Positions 1 to 12,471 of a stretch of DNA of 64,000 nt are shown here, in pieces. Position numbers and translations under genes: made by a program. Where the stretch lies: assembly GCA_030340625.1 (NCBI GenBank), contig JAOPHQ010005442.1, forward strand, positions 46,001 through 110,000. Reading direction: 5' to 3'. Each line of letters starts with the position of its first letter. Position 1 is the first letter of the stretch. The DNA is from Merluccius polli. Its lineage: Eukaryota; Chordata; Actinopteri; Gadiformes; Merlucciidae. The notes beneath the pieces were generated by a model. That model had not been told where the DNA came from, did no database searches, and worked only from the letters and a program-made list of their open reading frames with translations.

Positions 1-403
1 TGGTAAAAAAGGTAAGAAAATGCTTTTTCTCGTGTGTCCAGCTATAATGCATGAACCTCCCAATATACCCTAAACATGCAGTCTTGACCAGAGCTATGAC
101 CTTCAAAGCCAAAAGAGGCCCAAATAACTTGTGCCAGGTCCTATACTCTCATGTATTAAATGTTTTCTGGACTGCATGTAAGAAGCTCAGATAGACAACA
201 AAACTATCATCTAGTCATCAAGTGAAAGTGTGAAAGCCAACTATGAAAGTCTTCTGCAAGTAATTTCTATATTTCTTTTTAGCATTAATTTCTACACTTT
301 GTTTTTAGCATTAACATTATTAACATTAGAATCCACCAAATAGTTCATGACCAGATTAACAGTTGATTGACTGTTACAGATAGCTCTCTCTTTGTTTCTG
401 TAG

Positions 404-1096
404 CTCACCATGACTTAGGATACTTCTATGGTTCAAGTTACGTGGCCGCCCCTGATGGCAGCCGCTCTCCTGGGCTCTCCAGGACCCGGGATGGTCTGCT
501 GGTGGTAGAACTGGACCTCAACTTGAACCGGCAGATCAGTGACAAGTGGAGTTTCAAGGTACATGTCATCATAATCCAAGACCCGTGTAGTTACAGCGGT
601 TCTTAAATAGGGGCACTAGTATTACTGGGTGTACTCCAAATTGTTCCATTTTCAAAAATGTATACATTTACAATATGTTGTACATTTGTGAATATGAGCA
701 AGGAAATGTTTCTCATTAAATTGTTATTTACATTATTCTTTCACTGAACCTTAAAGTGAACATTTACATTCCCAGATAACACGTATTTAACGGTTTTGTA
801 TTTTTTTTCTCCCAACAAAATAACATTACAAAGGGGACATAAGATGAGACACTATATTTGGCATTAGTTGTTTTTTCTGACTTGGCCTGATGTACAGGCA
901 AGATCCAGTTGGGATATAACGCAATTGGACTCAAGGGCTGAAAACAAAGCAGACAATTCTTAACCAAATGCGTCATGGGCATAAGATTTTTTGGTATTTC
1001 TTTGTAATACAGATGACTGGGAGGTATGCCGAGTATGCAGAAGAACTGGCCAAGGCTGTCAGAGAAGACTTCAAGCCCAACATAGCGAAGGAGTAA
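404..1096 (+). CDS. upb1: Beta-ureidopropionase, last two exons (5' part outside window)
   Basis: The enzyme hydrolyses N-carbamoyl-beta-alanine (and the beta-aminoisobutyrate analogue) in the last step of cytosolic pyrimidine breakdown. Two exons are seen: 404-558 (acceptor AG 402-403, donor GT 559-560) and 1013-1096 (acceptor AG 1011-1012, stop TAA 1094-1096). The first encodes HHDLGYFYGSSYVAAPDG followed by a DGLLVVELDLNLN stretch; the second encodes MTGRYAEYAEELAKAV and ends PNIAKE. Both match the C-terminal part of vertebrate UPB1 as I remember it. The catalytic Glu-Lys-Cys residues lie upstream, outside the window. An AATAAA at 1315-1320 is a likely poly(A) signal. The gene converges on gucd1, its neighbour in human too. 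Identity is confident; nothing is known here of the 5' exons. Confidence 0.93.
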
Positions 1097-2416
1097 TCAA
1101 ATTTAGTGTTTGCTCTTAAGCCCAGGTCAAAAGAAGCTCAGGCTAGTGTGCAATGTTCAGGGTTTCAGTAACATTGGCAGTTTTAGATTGAATGACACTG
1201 GAGTTCATGAAGAGATCGAGGCTGATCAATATGAAATACTAGATTTGACCAATCAGGTTCAAAATTCTTTATTGATTACAGCACATAGTAAATGTGATTG
1301 TATGTATCATATAAAATAAAGATTCCTGCAGAAATGTGCCATTTGTTCATACTCAAAATGAACAGGTGGTCGGGGAGGGAGACTTTCTTGAACACATGGA
1401 AACGCAATCCATAAATGGTTTCATAAAAATTATAATTTAAATACATAATTATGTCTGTATGAAAAGTATAGTGCAATCATTTCCTCCACAATATCAAATC
1501 TAAAAAATAAAATGAGGAAATGAGTAAAGACGCGTGGTATCCGCTTATGTCCATGCAGTAACAGGTCAGGTCTGGTCATGTATGTTATTTGGCCTGGTGT
1601 TGTAGAAGACCTCCTTGTGTCCATCCTGTGTTACCCCTCCTCTGTCCCAACACGCTTGGTTAAAATGGAGATTACCTCTCCTTTAAAGGTGACCTGTCTG
1701 TCCATAGCAGCAGCAGGCCAGCCCATAGTGTTGTCAAGTTTGCCTTCCTGATCCCAGAGGCTTCGGTGTATTGCATTGGATAGGAGTGGGACTCGCTTCG
1801 TAGTACGTCCATATATATATATATATATATAACACTTCAAGAACAATAATTACCTGAGACTCCCAAAAGAAACAAACAAAACAAGATTCCCTCTTATTCC
1901 TGTGGACTGAATAACCTGGAACACCCAACCGTATGTATGTATGGATGGGAGGGGGGGTGATGCTGTTAGGAGAACAATATTCCACCATTGTATGACACAA
2001 GCGGCCCATATTCATGGCAACTTCGGTCCAAGAATATTACAAGCCTCTGCAAACAGCTCACAACTTCCTTATGCCTCAAACAAGGCTGCTGCAGCAAAGT
2101 TTAAGTTGAACTTAAGCCCTGCCATCCAATACCTTTTAAAAAAAAATAATCTCATTAAGACACTATAATAAAAAAATTACTTCATGTGTGGCCTGTTGAG
2201 ATGCAGCGAGTACACCCAGTCTGAGAGCCAGACCAGCGGTGTGTGTGAGTTCATCTCCCTCTCTCCTCTGAGCTGCCAGCTGTGTTTGTGCGTTCAGCGA
2301 AGGTGAAGCTCCTGAGGAAGGGGACCTCGGTGGTCCTACAGCACGTTGATGATGTCACTACGGCGTGGGGTGGATGTGAACGTGTCGTCTGTTATCGGCG
2401 AAGGCTCAGACCCCCA

Positions 2417-5400
2417 TCAGCTGTCCTTGAAGACTAACAATATGTCCTCGTCCGTCCCGTAGCTCCGCCGAGCCTCCTCAAAGTTACCGATGCTGGTGCA
2501 ACACACACCTGAAACAGCGCACACACACAAACACACACACACACGTTACAGGGACGTTCCACTGATTTTCGATATTTTAACGGTCCAAGTTGCCTAACAA
2601 AAGCCTACAAATAAAAAAAACGCGTATAAAAGCTTCCTGTGGATAAAAATATGTCTATTTTGATTCCCCGGAATATCGCGGCAAATGGCTTTTTCCTGGG
2701 ACTTTTTAATTTGTTTGTAAACTACAAGCGCTTTCTCAGTGCCCTGAGCCCTCCTGGCAAAATCACCCAGTTGCCTGGTTGTTGTTAGCCTGAAGAGCTA
2801 TATGAGATTTTACAATAGCTGCTAGCAATGAATACCAATCTATGGATCAAATGAGGACTAAATTCAGCCAAGTCTTACTTGGAAGGAATGATGTTCATCT
2901 TTTTGAGCCAGAATACACTGAAGAAGAGATCTTACAGCGGAGACGGCAGCAGGCAAATGTGCAACAGAGTCCTGCCGTTTAGCGTCTCTCATTCAAGTAA
3001 TAAATCACTGCATGGACAAATATTTTTACGGCTATGTTTACAAATGCAGTATTAGCATTATTAAACCACCTATTTTTAGCGTTGACTCATGCACTTTAAG
3101 CGTCTCATCCAATGAATAAAGTAGCAATGCTTGTATACGTGCAGCACAGAAGTTTTCGAATGGGTTCATGGCGATGTTTATTTATGCAGTATTGCCATTT
3201 ATAAACTACCATTTTCAGAGTTTACTCATGTAGTATTAGCAAAACAGAACCACAGCAGGCTCACAAAGATTATTGTCTGGCATTTATACTGTGAAGACGA
3301 GGATTACAATGTCTGCAGCAGCTATAGAAGACGGTACAGATCAGTCTATGACAAACACACCGGCTGATGTGGAAGTGGGACCTGGCACAATCTCCGGTAT
3401 CAACTGTTACAGACCATGAATGTATTATAATAATGCAGACAGGATTGAAGAAGGTCAAATGTGTTTTAAAGCAAAATAATTTCAACGCCATGTTGAAATT
3501 ATTTGTTGACTTTACGCTATGCACCATGGACGTTGTAGTAAATTGAAAATATTATACAACTCGCGACTAGTTCTGAGCATTTTTGTTTGGGTTTTGGGTA
3601 CATTTCGAGAGCTTGGGACACTGACTTAATAAAAACGTGGCTGTGCCGGTGGAACGTCACTTTAAATGACATTTAAAAAAAGTTATTTATTTCTGATCAC
3701 CCAGACAAGGAATGTTTTTAGAAATGAGAATTTTAAATGTGATATTGTTGTGTTTTCCTTCTGAATCCCAGTCTGTCAGGACAGATGCGATATGTTTTAG
3801 AATTTTTGCAAACAAATAGACCCAAGTCCTATACCAAGCAAGACAGCCCTGCCAGTTTTTTTTGGGTCCTGCTACAAATATGAATGGAAAATTTGCACTG
3901 TGTGTGCATGCTTTGGGCACTGTTGGATATGAAAAATGTCTCAATAACGATATATATCACGATATAGCATGTTTTCTGGTAATTCAATTAATAAATAGTC
4001 TATAACCTTGTATACTCCTGTGTTAATTAAATACATGACAAATGAAAAGTACTGAGTATTTCCTAATTTATTGTAAATAGTAATGCAGCCTTTAAAACCA
4101 GGAAAAGGCTAAACTTATGCCATATTACGATATCTAAAATCTAAGACGATATCTAATCTCGTATCACGGTATAGATATAATTGATATATTACCCAGCCCT
4201 AAATCCTTGATCCATGACTTCATAGATCAAGATTCATGATTTATTATAATGACAATAAATCCGGATTTAGGCTTAGGCACCGATAGTGTACTGAGTGATG
4301 GTGTTAGGAGGGGGGACTCACGGTCAGCATACGCAGGGTTGTTGTAGAATATGCAGCCCGTGGTTCTGTTGAAGCCACACACCACCACAAAGTGGCCCTG
4401 GTACTCAGGCTTCCGGCAGAAACACTTCTGGCCTGCCGGGAGGAAGCAGCAGTACTTGACAGGCAGCGAGCAGAGCTCACATGTCAGGACCACCGCGTTG
4501 ACCAGCACGATGGCCACGTGGCCCTGCTCCATATGAGCCTGGATGTCCTGGATGGTCACTGAGCTGTCCAGGGGGAAAGATCACAACAAGGTTTTGATTT
4601 TTATTTTACATCAGTGACGCCTTGTAGGTTGGTCAGGTTTAACGTAAGTTAGGGTGACGAGACGTCCCCGTTTTCTGGGGACAGACCCTGTTTCTGGTGG
4701 CCTGTCCCTGGAAATGTCCCCATTTTTAAAAGATAGGATTTTTAAAATATATGAATAGATTTTGAAATGGCAAAGTTTCTAGCTTGCTGGTGAATATTAA
4801 TTTTGACTTTGACAGTTGGTAATTAGTCTCGTGTCTGATAGGTGTGACGCGACCTCACTACGCGGGTGTCTATCGACTTTATACCACAAGCAGGTCCCCA
4901 TTTTTCATTTCAGAAATCTGGTCACCTTAACGTAAGTGCACATAGAAAACTCACCATTTCCTTACCACCACCCCCTTGGCCTCTGACTTTAGGAAAAGCT
5001 CATTCACTCGGTCTTCTTCCGTATCAAAATGCTTTTTATAAAAGGACTGTAAAAGAGAGCAAAAACAAAACAGCACGTCAAACGGCACGACATCACTTGT
5101 ACTACCTCCACCTCAGTGCAACCTCCAGACTCTAGGTCTAAAACAGTGCAGGATTCATACATGTACAATTCCTCAAACCAATACCTGATTCTTAAAGCCC
5201 TTGTCCACACCAAGAGTCTGAGTACAAAACTGGTGCCTGATCCCGAGATGACACATGAGGTAAGCCAAGTCAATAGTCCACACGCTCTCCGTCAGCTTCA
5301 GCTCCCAGCAGGCACTCTGAAACTCTGAGTCACTGAGGGGGTGCAGGTACCTGCAAAGTCAACCAGTCACAGATGTGATCATGACAACCATGACTCTTAT

Positions 5401-5522
5401 GTTATGCAGTCTATGACTCTAACTGATCAGGCATATGTTAGCCTAAACTAGAGCGCTGAGGATCGTGCAAATGATACGTACGATATATCATGGATGTATT
5501 ATAAGAACCATCATTATTATTA

Positions 5523-5557
<35 letters not shown>

Positions 5558-5821
5558 GTGATAACAAAATCAGCAAGTTGAATGGTCACTTACTTCAAGA
5601 CCATTTTGGAGCAAGCTAGCCCACAATCCCAGTGGTACAGCTGCCGAATGACAGGTACATTCAACAAGACGGCATCTTCTGTGAACATAACACAGCTTAG
5701 TGTCCCTATACTGGACCATATTGTACAGCTGGTAATGCATCGTCCACATCACAATAGGAACAGCGACATTGGCTTTCCTTTACTAGTGTTAACAGCATCA
5801 CTTGTTTTACGTACCTGTCAT
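2417..5821 (-). CDS. gucd1: Guanylyl cyclase domain-containing protein 1, complete, 6 exons
   Basis: Exons read 5' to 3' on the minus strand: 5821-5815 (ATG plus 4 nt), 5678-5594, 5350-5185, 5046-4955, 4563-4322, 2508-2417. All have GT-AG borders and phases join, giving 227 aa. The product starts MTEDAVLLNVPVIRQLYHWD and ends YGTDEDILLVFKDS. HWDCGLAC (Cys21) and the later GHFVVVCGFN stretch resemble a C39 papain-like Cys/His pair; catalysis is not proven in this family, and the cyclase name is historical. Hallmarks include WTIDLAYLM, FCTQTLGVDKG and a Cys-rich CELCSLPVKYCCF run. Start choice: the 7-nt coding exon 1 is the only ATG in phase with exon 2. Intron 5 (2509-4321) holds old transposons; intron 4 is mostly one MITE. 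The 3' UTR runs towards upb1 and may overlap its 3' end. Confidence 0.93.
2546..3665. mobile_element. Possible 1.1-kb DNA transposon in gucd1 intron 5
   Basis: Imperfect inverted ends are seen: TTACAGGGACGTTCCAC at 2546 and, on the other strand, TTAAAGTGACGTTCCAC ending at 3665. The TTA(A) flanks suggest a TTAA-type element. Inside, around 2880-2980, is a short reading stretch containing LFEPEYTEEEILQRR, which resembles acidic starts of some fish transposon or P2X7-C-like proteins, but it is too short to name. No target duplication is proven. Confidence 0.4.
3926..4201. mobile_element. hAT-like MITE fragment (GGGCTGGG..ATATCG family)
   Basis: AT-rich, with many ATCACGATAT-type words, ending ACCCAGCCCTA near 4200, which is the usual end of a widespread fish hAT-like MITE. 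The left end is unclear. A related copy is at about 25505-25845 (GCTGGGCGATATATTG ... GCCCCGCCCTAAA). Confidence 0.4.
4650..4929. mobile_element. 280-bp hAT-like MITE with perfect 8-bp target duplication
   Basis: Ends are TAGGGTGACGAG at 4650 and CTGGTCACCTTA at 4929. The 8-bp ACGTAAGT is present on both sides (4642-4649 and 4930-4937). It lies in gucd1 intron 4, in the 391 bp between exons 5046-4955 and 4563-4322, and ends 25 bp short of the exon-4 splice donor. A relative with similar ends (TAGGGTGACCA) is at 31107-31326. Confidence 0.8.
5515..5558. repeat. (ATT)n microsatellite
   Basis: A run of TTA/ATT triplets in gucd1 intron 2. A similar run is at 9344-9388 in a P2X intron. Confidence 0.9.
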
Positions 5822-6119
5822 TCTTGGTGACTCTTCTTAATGGTGTTGATATTCACTAGAACACTTCAGTCCAAGTTGCTTACAAGTGAAAATATTGAGA
5901 TGAACTGTTTCATCGAAGCTAACAAGCTAACGTAACCTAGCTAGTCATAGTTGGTAGTTTAGCAAGCTGGCTAACGAGCGTTAGCCTACTGGCTCACTGG
6001 TGTGTGAATGATACGATTAACCTAACATTTTATTGATTTGTTCATCATCTACTTCTTAAAGAAGAAGCCGGTTCTACAACTACAGCTCCAAATGTTACAC
6101 TCCTTCGCAATTGCTCCCC

Positions 6120-6240
6120 TTTTGTTTGCTAGCTTAATAGCTAGAGGCTAGACTATGTGGGCTCAACAGATCCTGCCCCCAAGTGACTGGTGACGTCACG
6201 GAGCGCCGCTCTGCGGTCACGTGACACGTCCAACTGAATG
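6120..6240 (-). promoter_or_regulatory. gucd1 promoter region with CRE and E-box
   Basis: About 370 bp upstream of the gucd1 ATG is a GC-richer patch holding a perfect palindromic CRE, TGACGTCA (6191-6198), and TCACGTGA (6217-6224), an E-box of the USF/TFE3 type. The placement fits a CpG-type promoter for gucd1. Transcription start is not visible from sequence. Confidence 0.55.
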
Positions 6241-6634
6241 GTACATGTAGGACCTGCACTGTTTTCTATTGTACTGATGGACAAATGTAGGCTATTGATT
6301 CACACACACACACACACACCAAGTTACAAACATACAAGTTATAATATACATTAACTGATATAGTTATATCAACGTGTTCTTGCAGGATTAAGGATAACTT
6401 TTATTTTTTTATTTGGAAGAGGATTATCTGCGTCTTGTCATATATTGAATCTATTCATGCATTATTGAATAACTTTCTTCAAAGTAGCTGCAAATACTAC
6501 CACTGTGTCAATCCTATTGAGTCCCATAGCTGGTGCCCATGGTCATCTGCATAAAAAAAGAAACATTTAAAACGTAACCCATCTAGTGTTCCCAAAGACT
6601 ACAGCCTAAAACAAAATACTAAGAAACAAAATAC

Positions 6635-9600
6635 TCAATCAATTACAGATTCTTTGTTCTCATCGTCCTCATCTCTCAGATGTGTGGTTTTATGTTTGCT
6701 GTAAAAATGTCTTTTCTTTGTGCATGTCAGTAGAATCCAGTCAGTTACTGTGGGCACCTGAAAAATAAATAACCTCAGAGTTACTCGGCTGTAAATGACA
6801 ATGTGTTAACCTTAACCAGTAAGTGTATTGGGCCAGAGAAACCACTCAGTGACAGGTGCCACCCTAATTGAATCCTATTTGGGCATTACAGGTGTCTACT
6901 GGCCTTCATTACTGCTTTAAATCTTGATGGAATTAACTCTGTACATCCTTGCAGATTGAGTGCCAGGTAGGCTATTGTTGGCATGGAAGACCAGTGATAA
7001 ATAATATAGCCCAAAGAAATAACCTCAGAGTTACTGAGCTGTAAATGACAATGTGTTCCAGGAGGCTGCATCCGGTTAGACTCACCAAACTCAGGAACGT
7101 CAATGTGGCTCCCAAATTCACTATTGTTGGTATGATGCCGAATTTACCTGCCTGTGAAATACAATGAAAATACTCAACAAGTGTAAACATGCTTACTGTC
7201 ATCCAGAACATGTTCACGGCAACACATCCACAATAGGACAGGGACAAATGTAATAATTCCATACTATTCCTATAACAATGACTTCAAATCGGATTCCATA
7301 GGCCTTGATCAAGGTTCTCGACTCCTCGCCTTCTGGGGTTTTGTAGTATTTCGCAAACCTGTATAAAACAAAGCAACACATGTCAGTTTTATAAATGACT
7401 CCCGATAAACTACAAAAATTATGAACATGAAATGTTCCCCCACCTGAAGTTGTATCCAGGTGCTACTTCTTTGTTCTTGTTGTTGTCCAACCGTTGGAAG
7501 CTGTATTTAGGATTACACTCTCCAGCCCACCAATCTAGGTCACAGGTCCAGTCAATGACAATGCCAAGCACACCACCCTTAACAAAATCAACAACAACAA
7601 CAACGTTATCATGGCTGTTGGTCCACGGCCAGTAATAGCAACCCACCTATCCTACATGTTTGAAGCATTGGCTTACTTTGACTGCCATTTCTTTAAATTC
7701 CTCCCCAGCGTCTGAAACCATTTGTTGGAGGCGGAAGATGGGACAGTCAGGATCTGTGGTGCTGTTGAATTCACACCTCTTAAGGTAGGACATGTTGACG
7801 TGTGGCATGATGTTTCTCCTGGTGGTGGGGAGGCAGATCAAGGATGTATTAGCATGTGATCATGGCATCAGATTACATCAACTCTGACATCATGCAACAA
7901 TATCAAATAAAATCTCCCGAAAGTAGCCTGCATATAGCAGATATAACAAACTATTAAAAAAAACAGATCTAAGCAAAAAACACCTTGAAACTGTTTTTTT
8001 ATTTACCAACAATTGAACTCATTTGAAGTAGGCATATTTTATTATTGAAGTGAGATGCCATGTGCCAAGTGCATGTCTGAATAATAGGTCTAATATATGC
8101 CTGAAAGATAAAGGTGTATGCATGTGCGGCAAGAGCATGTGATAAAGTCGATTTGGATGAATTCATAACTGCTACCTGTGGCATGTGTATTTAAAAACTT
8201 TTTTTTAATGTCATAGTGGCTATTTCTGAATTACATTTCTGTGTAATATTTAGAGGCTGTATATTTTCAATGAGTTTTCTTCGGTAGAGAATCTGTTTTG
8301 AGTTGGTTCTGGGAATCCATCTTGCCTGCCAATCAGGGGCTCACATGCATTTCACTCACTTATAGCTGATAGATGGCCATGCCATTTAAAAAAAAAAGAT
8401 ATTCAAATGATTAAATCTTACCTACAGCACCTTTAAACTGATATTAAGATGGGGGTCAATTATGGGTTCATAGTTTTTTTCCCTTTGAAACTAATTTAAT
8501 TAATTTTACTTTACAGAGAGATATTTTAAAACGTGGAGCCCAATAAAAAATATATATTATTTTAGATTATTCTATATGACTAGTGCAGTGCCCGTTTAAA
8601 ATGTGCCTGTTTCAGAACAGGTTGATTGCTTGGCCTCCAGTATTGCTGCTTGCAGCTTTCTCCATTACCACTCATCCAAACAACTTAACACAGGACACTG
8701 CACTTCCTTGAGTCCTCAGCAGCCGCCAGTGCAGTGCCCGTTTCGTGCCTGTTTCAAACGGGCCGATTGTTGCAACTTTCTTGAGAACCACTCATCCAAA
8801 CAACTTCACACTCGACGCGGCACTTCCTTGGGTGCTCAGCAATACACCCGCCAAGTGTGAAGTCAATCTGATGAACGGTTGTCGAGAAAATACGACAGCC
8901 ATACAGAGACTCCTCCATTTATAGTTAGATGTGCACCTCAAAAATGTTGACCCAGTACAAGCTGAGGTGTGCCACACCTTGCCATACACAGTTGACGCCA
9001 CTAATGTGATGTCTTCCATTAACTGTTTATACTTCGCAAAGATGGATAACAACACCGACCTGTGAAAATTGAACTTTGGGTAGGTCACACTGTTTTTGAT
9101 CAACAGTGTAAAGTTCTCTGCTGCATCTATCAAAGCAGGCCTGTAAGAGGGAGCACATCACACAAAGAATGAACTTTGAAATTACATTAAAAGGCTGGGA
9201 ATTCTCAGCAGAAGCAGAATTGGATTGCATGTTTCTTACTCAGGTGGACCTGTGTCTTTTTCAAGAGGACACCAAGATATGACCTCACATGTCTGGATGG
9301 TGTTGGAGAAGTTCACACATAGTCCTGTCCGAACACCTAATGGAGATTATTATTATTATTATTATTATTATTATTGTTATTATTATTAAGACAATAAGCA
9401 ATATGAAAGTAGCCCAAAATGCATGTCATTTTCATTGCATTAGGTTTTCATGAGGGTCAAGGGTCAAGCCGGATGAAGCAGTAGGTGGGCCCCAGGGCGA
9501 CGGCATCCTAAAGCTACTCACACAAAGCAGTCAACGTATTCTGTTTTGCTACAAACTCTTAGTTTTTTTTTAAAAAGATTACAACTTACATTTCTAGCCT

Positions 9601-12102
9601 TTATTTCACTTCCAACATTACACTACAAACTAAAGTAAAATGGATGCCTGTTGCTGTTTGGTTGTACCTCCCTCCCACCACCAATAACCAGTAAGTGTAT
9701 TGGGCCAGAGAAACCACTCAGTGGCAGGTGCCACCCTAATTGAATCCTATTTGGGCATTACAGGTGTCTACTGGCCTTCATTACTGCTTTAAATCTTGAT
9801 GGAATTAACTCTGTACATCCTTGCAGATTGAGTGCCAGGTAGGCTATTGTTGGCATGGAAGACCAGTGATAAATAATATAACTTTTCATTTCTATTACAA
9901 ATAACTGTCTTGTAGGTTAGATTAGATGAGGGTAACCCTAACCCTGATTGTCATGGGCATTGGCCGTATTTCATGTAATATAAATATAAACAGGGCCAGG
10001 GCTTGCTTATGGGATTATGGCAGCAAGGGAGGCGGGAGTGGGGCTGGGGGAAGTTTATTTGGGCCTACCGTTCCCTCGGAGAACACTCAGTCCTGCGGGG
10101 CAATCGCTGTCTTCACTACAAATGGAGGATGGCTGTGGATCCTAGAATACAGACAGTGTTGTCGTGAGACAAATCTCATGAGGCAGACATGACCGTTCAG
10201 AGCTTTGATCTCTAGATGTTTGTATGTCTTAGTTAAATCAGCTTAACTCCTAGCTGATTTGTTGTTCATGGTAATCACCAATGATATTTATTGAAAGAGA
10301 AGAACATGGTGGTAAGTGTAGAGTAAAGTATTTCAACTACATAAACCCCTAAATCCCCTAGGAGTAGGGCAGATGTTTTCCAAAGCAAGAGATCTGCTGT
10401 CACGCTAGCATAAACCGGTCCAGCTTCTCACGGTGTAGTCAAGACTTTTATCATAGTGGCTGGTAGCTACAAATGTCCACCCTAGAATGGGACAACATCT
10501 CTGCTCTGACCCAGGCCAGTGTCATCGACTTAAGGTCCTACTTAGACCATCTACTTAAATCGGGGAGGTCGGGAAAAACAAGTTATTCAATATCATTTGT
10601 CATTTGAATGTAACGTACCTCAGGGCAGTGTGACACCGTTTGATTGGTTGTGACGATCATATTGGTCAACACAAAGAATGACTTATCACCCTGCAATATA
10701 CACACACTGGTTTCAGACATAAAGGATTAGGGGTGTCACGATTCTGATTTTAAATCAAAGATTGATCGAAATGAGCTTTCGATTTCGATCATCGAAATCA
10801 AAGCAGGATCAGGAAAAATTGTGGGGCTGTCATCTAGTGGCTCTTCTTTTTATTTTTGTGTTAAACAGTTTTTGTTACATTTTCAATAAATTATTTAAAT
10901 GTGACCATATGACTTTAGTGTGGTACATTCCTAAAGAAATATAGCGGTTATATCACACATACCATGAAGCCTATCTTTTTAAAGAAGGATTTGAAGTTGT
11001 CAGGGCATAAAACCAATGATCTGTTGATCTTTACCAATCATGACTCGATCTAACAATGGCATAGCCAGTCAGTGCTGAAAAATAAATAAATCGAAATGTC
11101 CACATGGAGAATCATGACACCCATAAAGGATACAACAGGAAGTTTTCACTTTAACATTGTTCACTCTATTCAAAACCATATCAGGATCATAAACAGTAAG
11201 ACAGCAGGCTGTGTTACTCTTATGTTATATCTGTGTTGTGTCTAAAAGTGCATTTGTGTGTGTGGAGTGTGTGTGGCCGCTAGCTGGTTTACAGCCTCAC
11301 CTGGCCTGAGTCACACTGATGAGACTCTGGGTCTGGGTGGGGCTGCACACCTGTGGTGCAGAGCAATCATGGCACCCAGGATAAAGCAGCTATCACCACA
11401 CACACTCAGGAGAGAGCCACTGTCATGGCAGCATGTTATATCTGCTCGGCGACTAAAATCTCAAAAAAACGCATTCCTCAACCAACATCGACCCGTGTCC
11501 TGTGTTGGAGGGCCCCAGCAAAAGCCACTCAGGTGGCGTGTGGTAGGGAGGATCTGCCACAGTTGTATTTTTTTTAACCGTCAATATACCTGTGAGGGAA
11601 TGACATAATCAGCTACGTCCCCGAACTGAGGACGATGGGTGTGGGCTGATCCGTTGATGATGGCGTAGCCTTTCACTTTGGTGGTGACTGTGCTGACCAC
11701 AGAGTCCATATCCTGATAGGCCTTCTGAACGACGCACACGTACCTGTTTCACGGTCAAAGGGGACCTATTCAACAGCTTCAAATGCAGCTTCAAATTCAA
11801 TTTACAATCAATAGACATTTTCCTCCAAATGACAATATAGCAGCTATAAAGCTCTGGACCCAAACTATAAATTCATAACGTGTGTGTGTGTGTGTGTGTC
11901 ACAATAAACATGCATGAGGCAATTTATTTCTTATTCTTGAGTTATTATGCATCACTTACCCGACCAAATAAAGCAGGACCAATAACTGGGTGAATCTAAA
12001 CACGACACCCACCGCTGTGCTGGGGACAACCAATGTTTTGGGTGTCTCGTAGTCAAACGCATAGTGCAAGAAGCGTTGGCAGGAACTAGTTGCTTGGCCC
12101 AT
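6635..12102 (-). CDS. P2X purinoceptor (ATP-gated cation channel), complete, 11 exons
   Basis: Exons: 12102-11960, 11743-11590, 10690-10619, 10141-10069, 9336-9240, 9140-9060, 7818-7677, 7577-7444, 7358-7265, 7151-7086, 6757-6635. All are GT-AG and phases join: 1179 nt, 392 aa, start MGQATSS, stop TGA 6635-6637. The length is that of P2X4-type receptors. Visible hallmarks: N-terminal YETPK (TxK site); TM1 about 30-53; ATP-site residues K70 and K72 in TTKVKG, T191 in ENFTLL, N297-F298-R299 in GYNFR, K317 in LIKAYG; all ten ectodomain cysteines; TM2 about 333-355 with an Asp in TDW; a YSKHK (YxxxK) surface-retention motif after TM2. It forms trimeric plasma-membrane channels in this family. The subtype is uncertain: it has P2X4-like size, but WTCDLDWW and the acidic tail do not match P2X4 well. 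p2rx8 or another fish subtype is possible. Confidence 0.95.
6813..7008. repeat. 196-bp duplicated segment, copy 1 (P2X last intron)
   Basis: Matches 9685-9880 over 196 bp with one difference that I can see (GTGACAGG versus GTGGCAGG). This copy is bracketed by two further direct repeats of about 41 bp, 6768-6808 and 7018-7058 (AATAACCTCAGAGTTACT start). Confidence 0.9.
9685..9880. repeat. 196-bp duplicated segment, copy 2 (P2X intron 4)
   Basis: Same orientation as 6813-7008 and near-identical. No inverted ends, coding potential or target duplication was seen, so it is either a recent local duplication or a young interspersed repeat. Confidence 0.9.
10728..11123. mobile_element. 396-bp hAT-like MITE with perfect 8-bp target duplication
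   Basis: Ends TAGGGGTGTCACGATT and ATCATGACACCCA, flanked by TAAAGGAT at 10720-10727 and 11124-11131. It lies in P2X intron 2. Internal CGAAATC/GATTTCG words make it self-complementary. No coding capacity. Confidence 0.8.
11258..11545 (+). repeat. Interspersed repeat family 'GCTGGTTTACAGCC', copy A
   Basis: First of seven copies of one unnamed repeat of about 280 bp. Landmarks in order are GCTGGTTTACAGCCTCACC, CTCTGGGTCTGGGTGGGG, GCTATCACCACACACACTCA, CCACTGTCATGGCAG and GGGCCCCAGCAAAAGCCAC. This copy is in P2X intron 2. The other copies are listed separately; the class (SINE or non-autonomous DNA element) is not clear from the ends. Confidence 0.85.
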
Positions 12103-12471
12103 CGCTGACCGTTTTACACTCCGGTAGCTCACACAATGCTCAGTCAGATGCTTTTGAGGCACTTATCAGAGAAGATTGAAATTCAAATGGTATTTTTTGC
12201 ATGAAGGATTCTTTGGCGTCACCCCATGTTATCAGTCTCATAAGAGCCCTGTGCCCTGCTGACACATGGATATGGTTTAGTGTGTGTATGTATGTATGTA
12301 TATATGTATGTATGTATTTGTAAATTATTGGATCTTTGTAAATATTTCCAATAGATTAACAAACGATAATTAATACCTTTGTTTAACTTATTTATTGAAC
12401 TTATTGATATAGCACCTTACACGTATTAGTGCAGCTCAAAGTGCTTCACATTCAAAATGACACTGTAGAGT

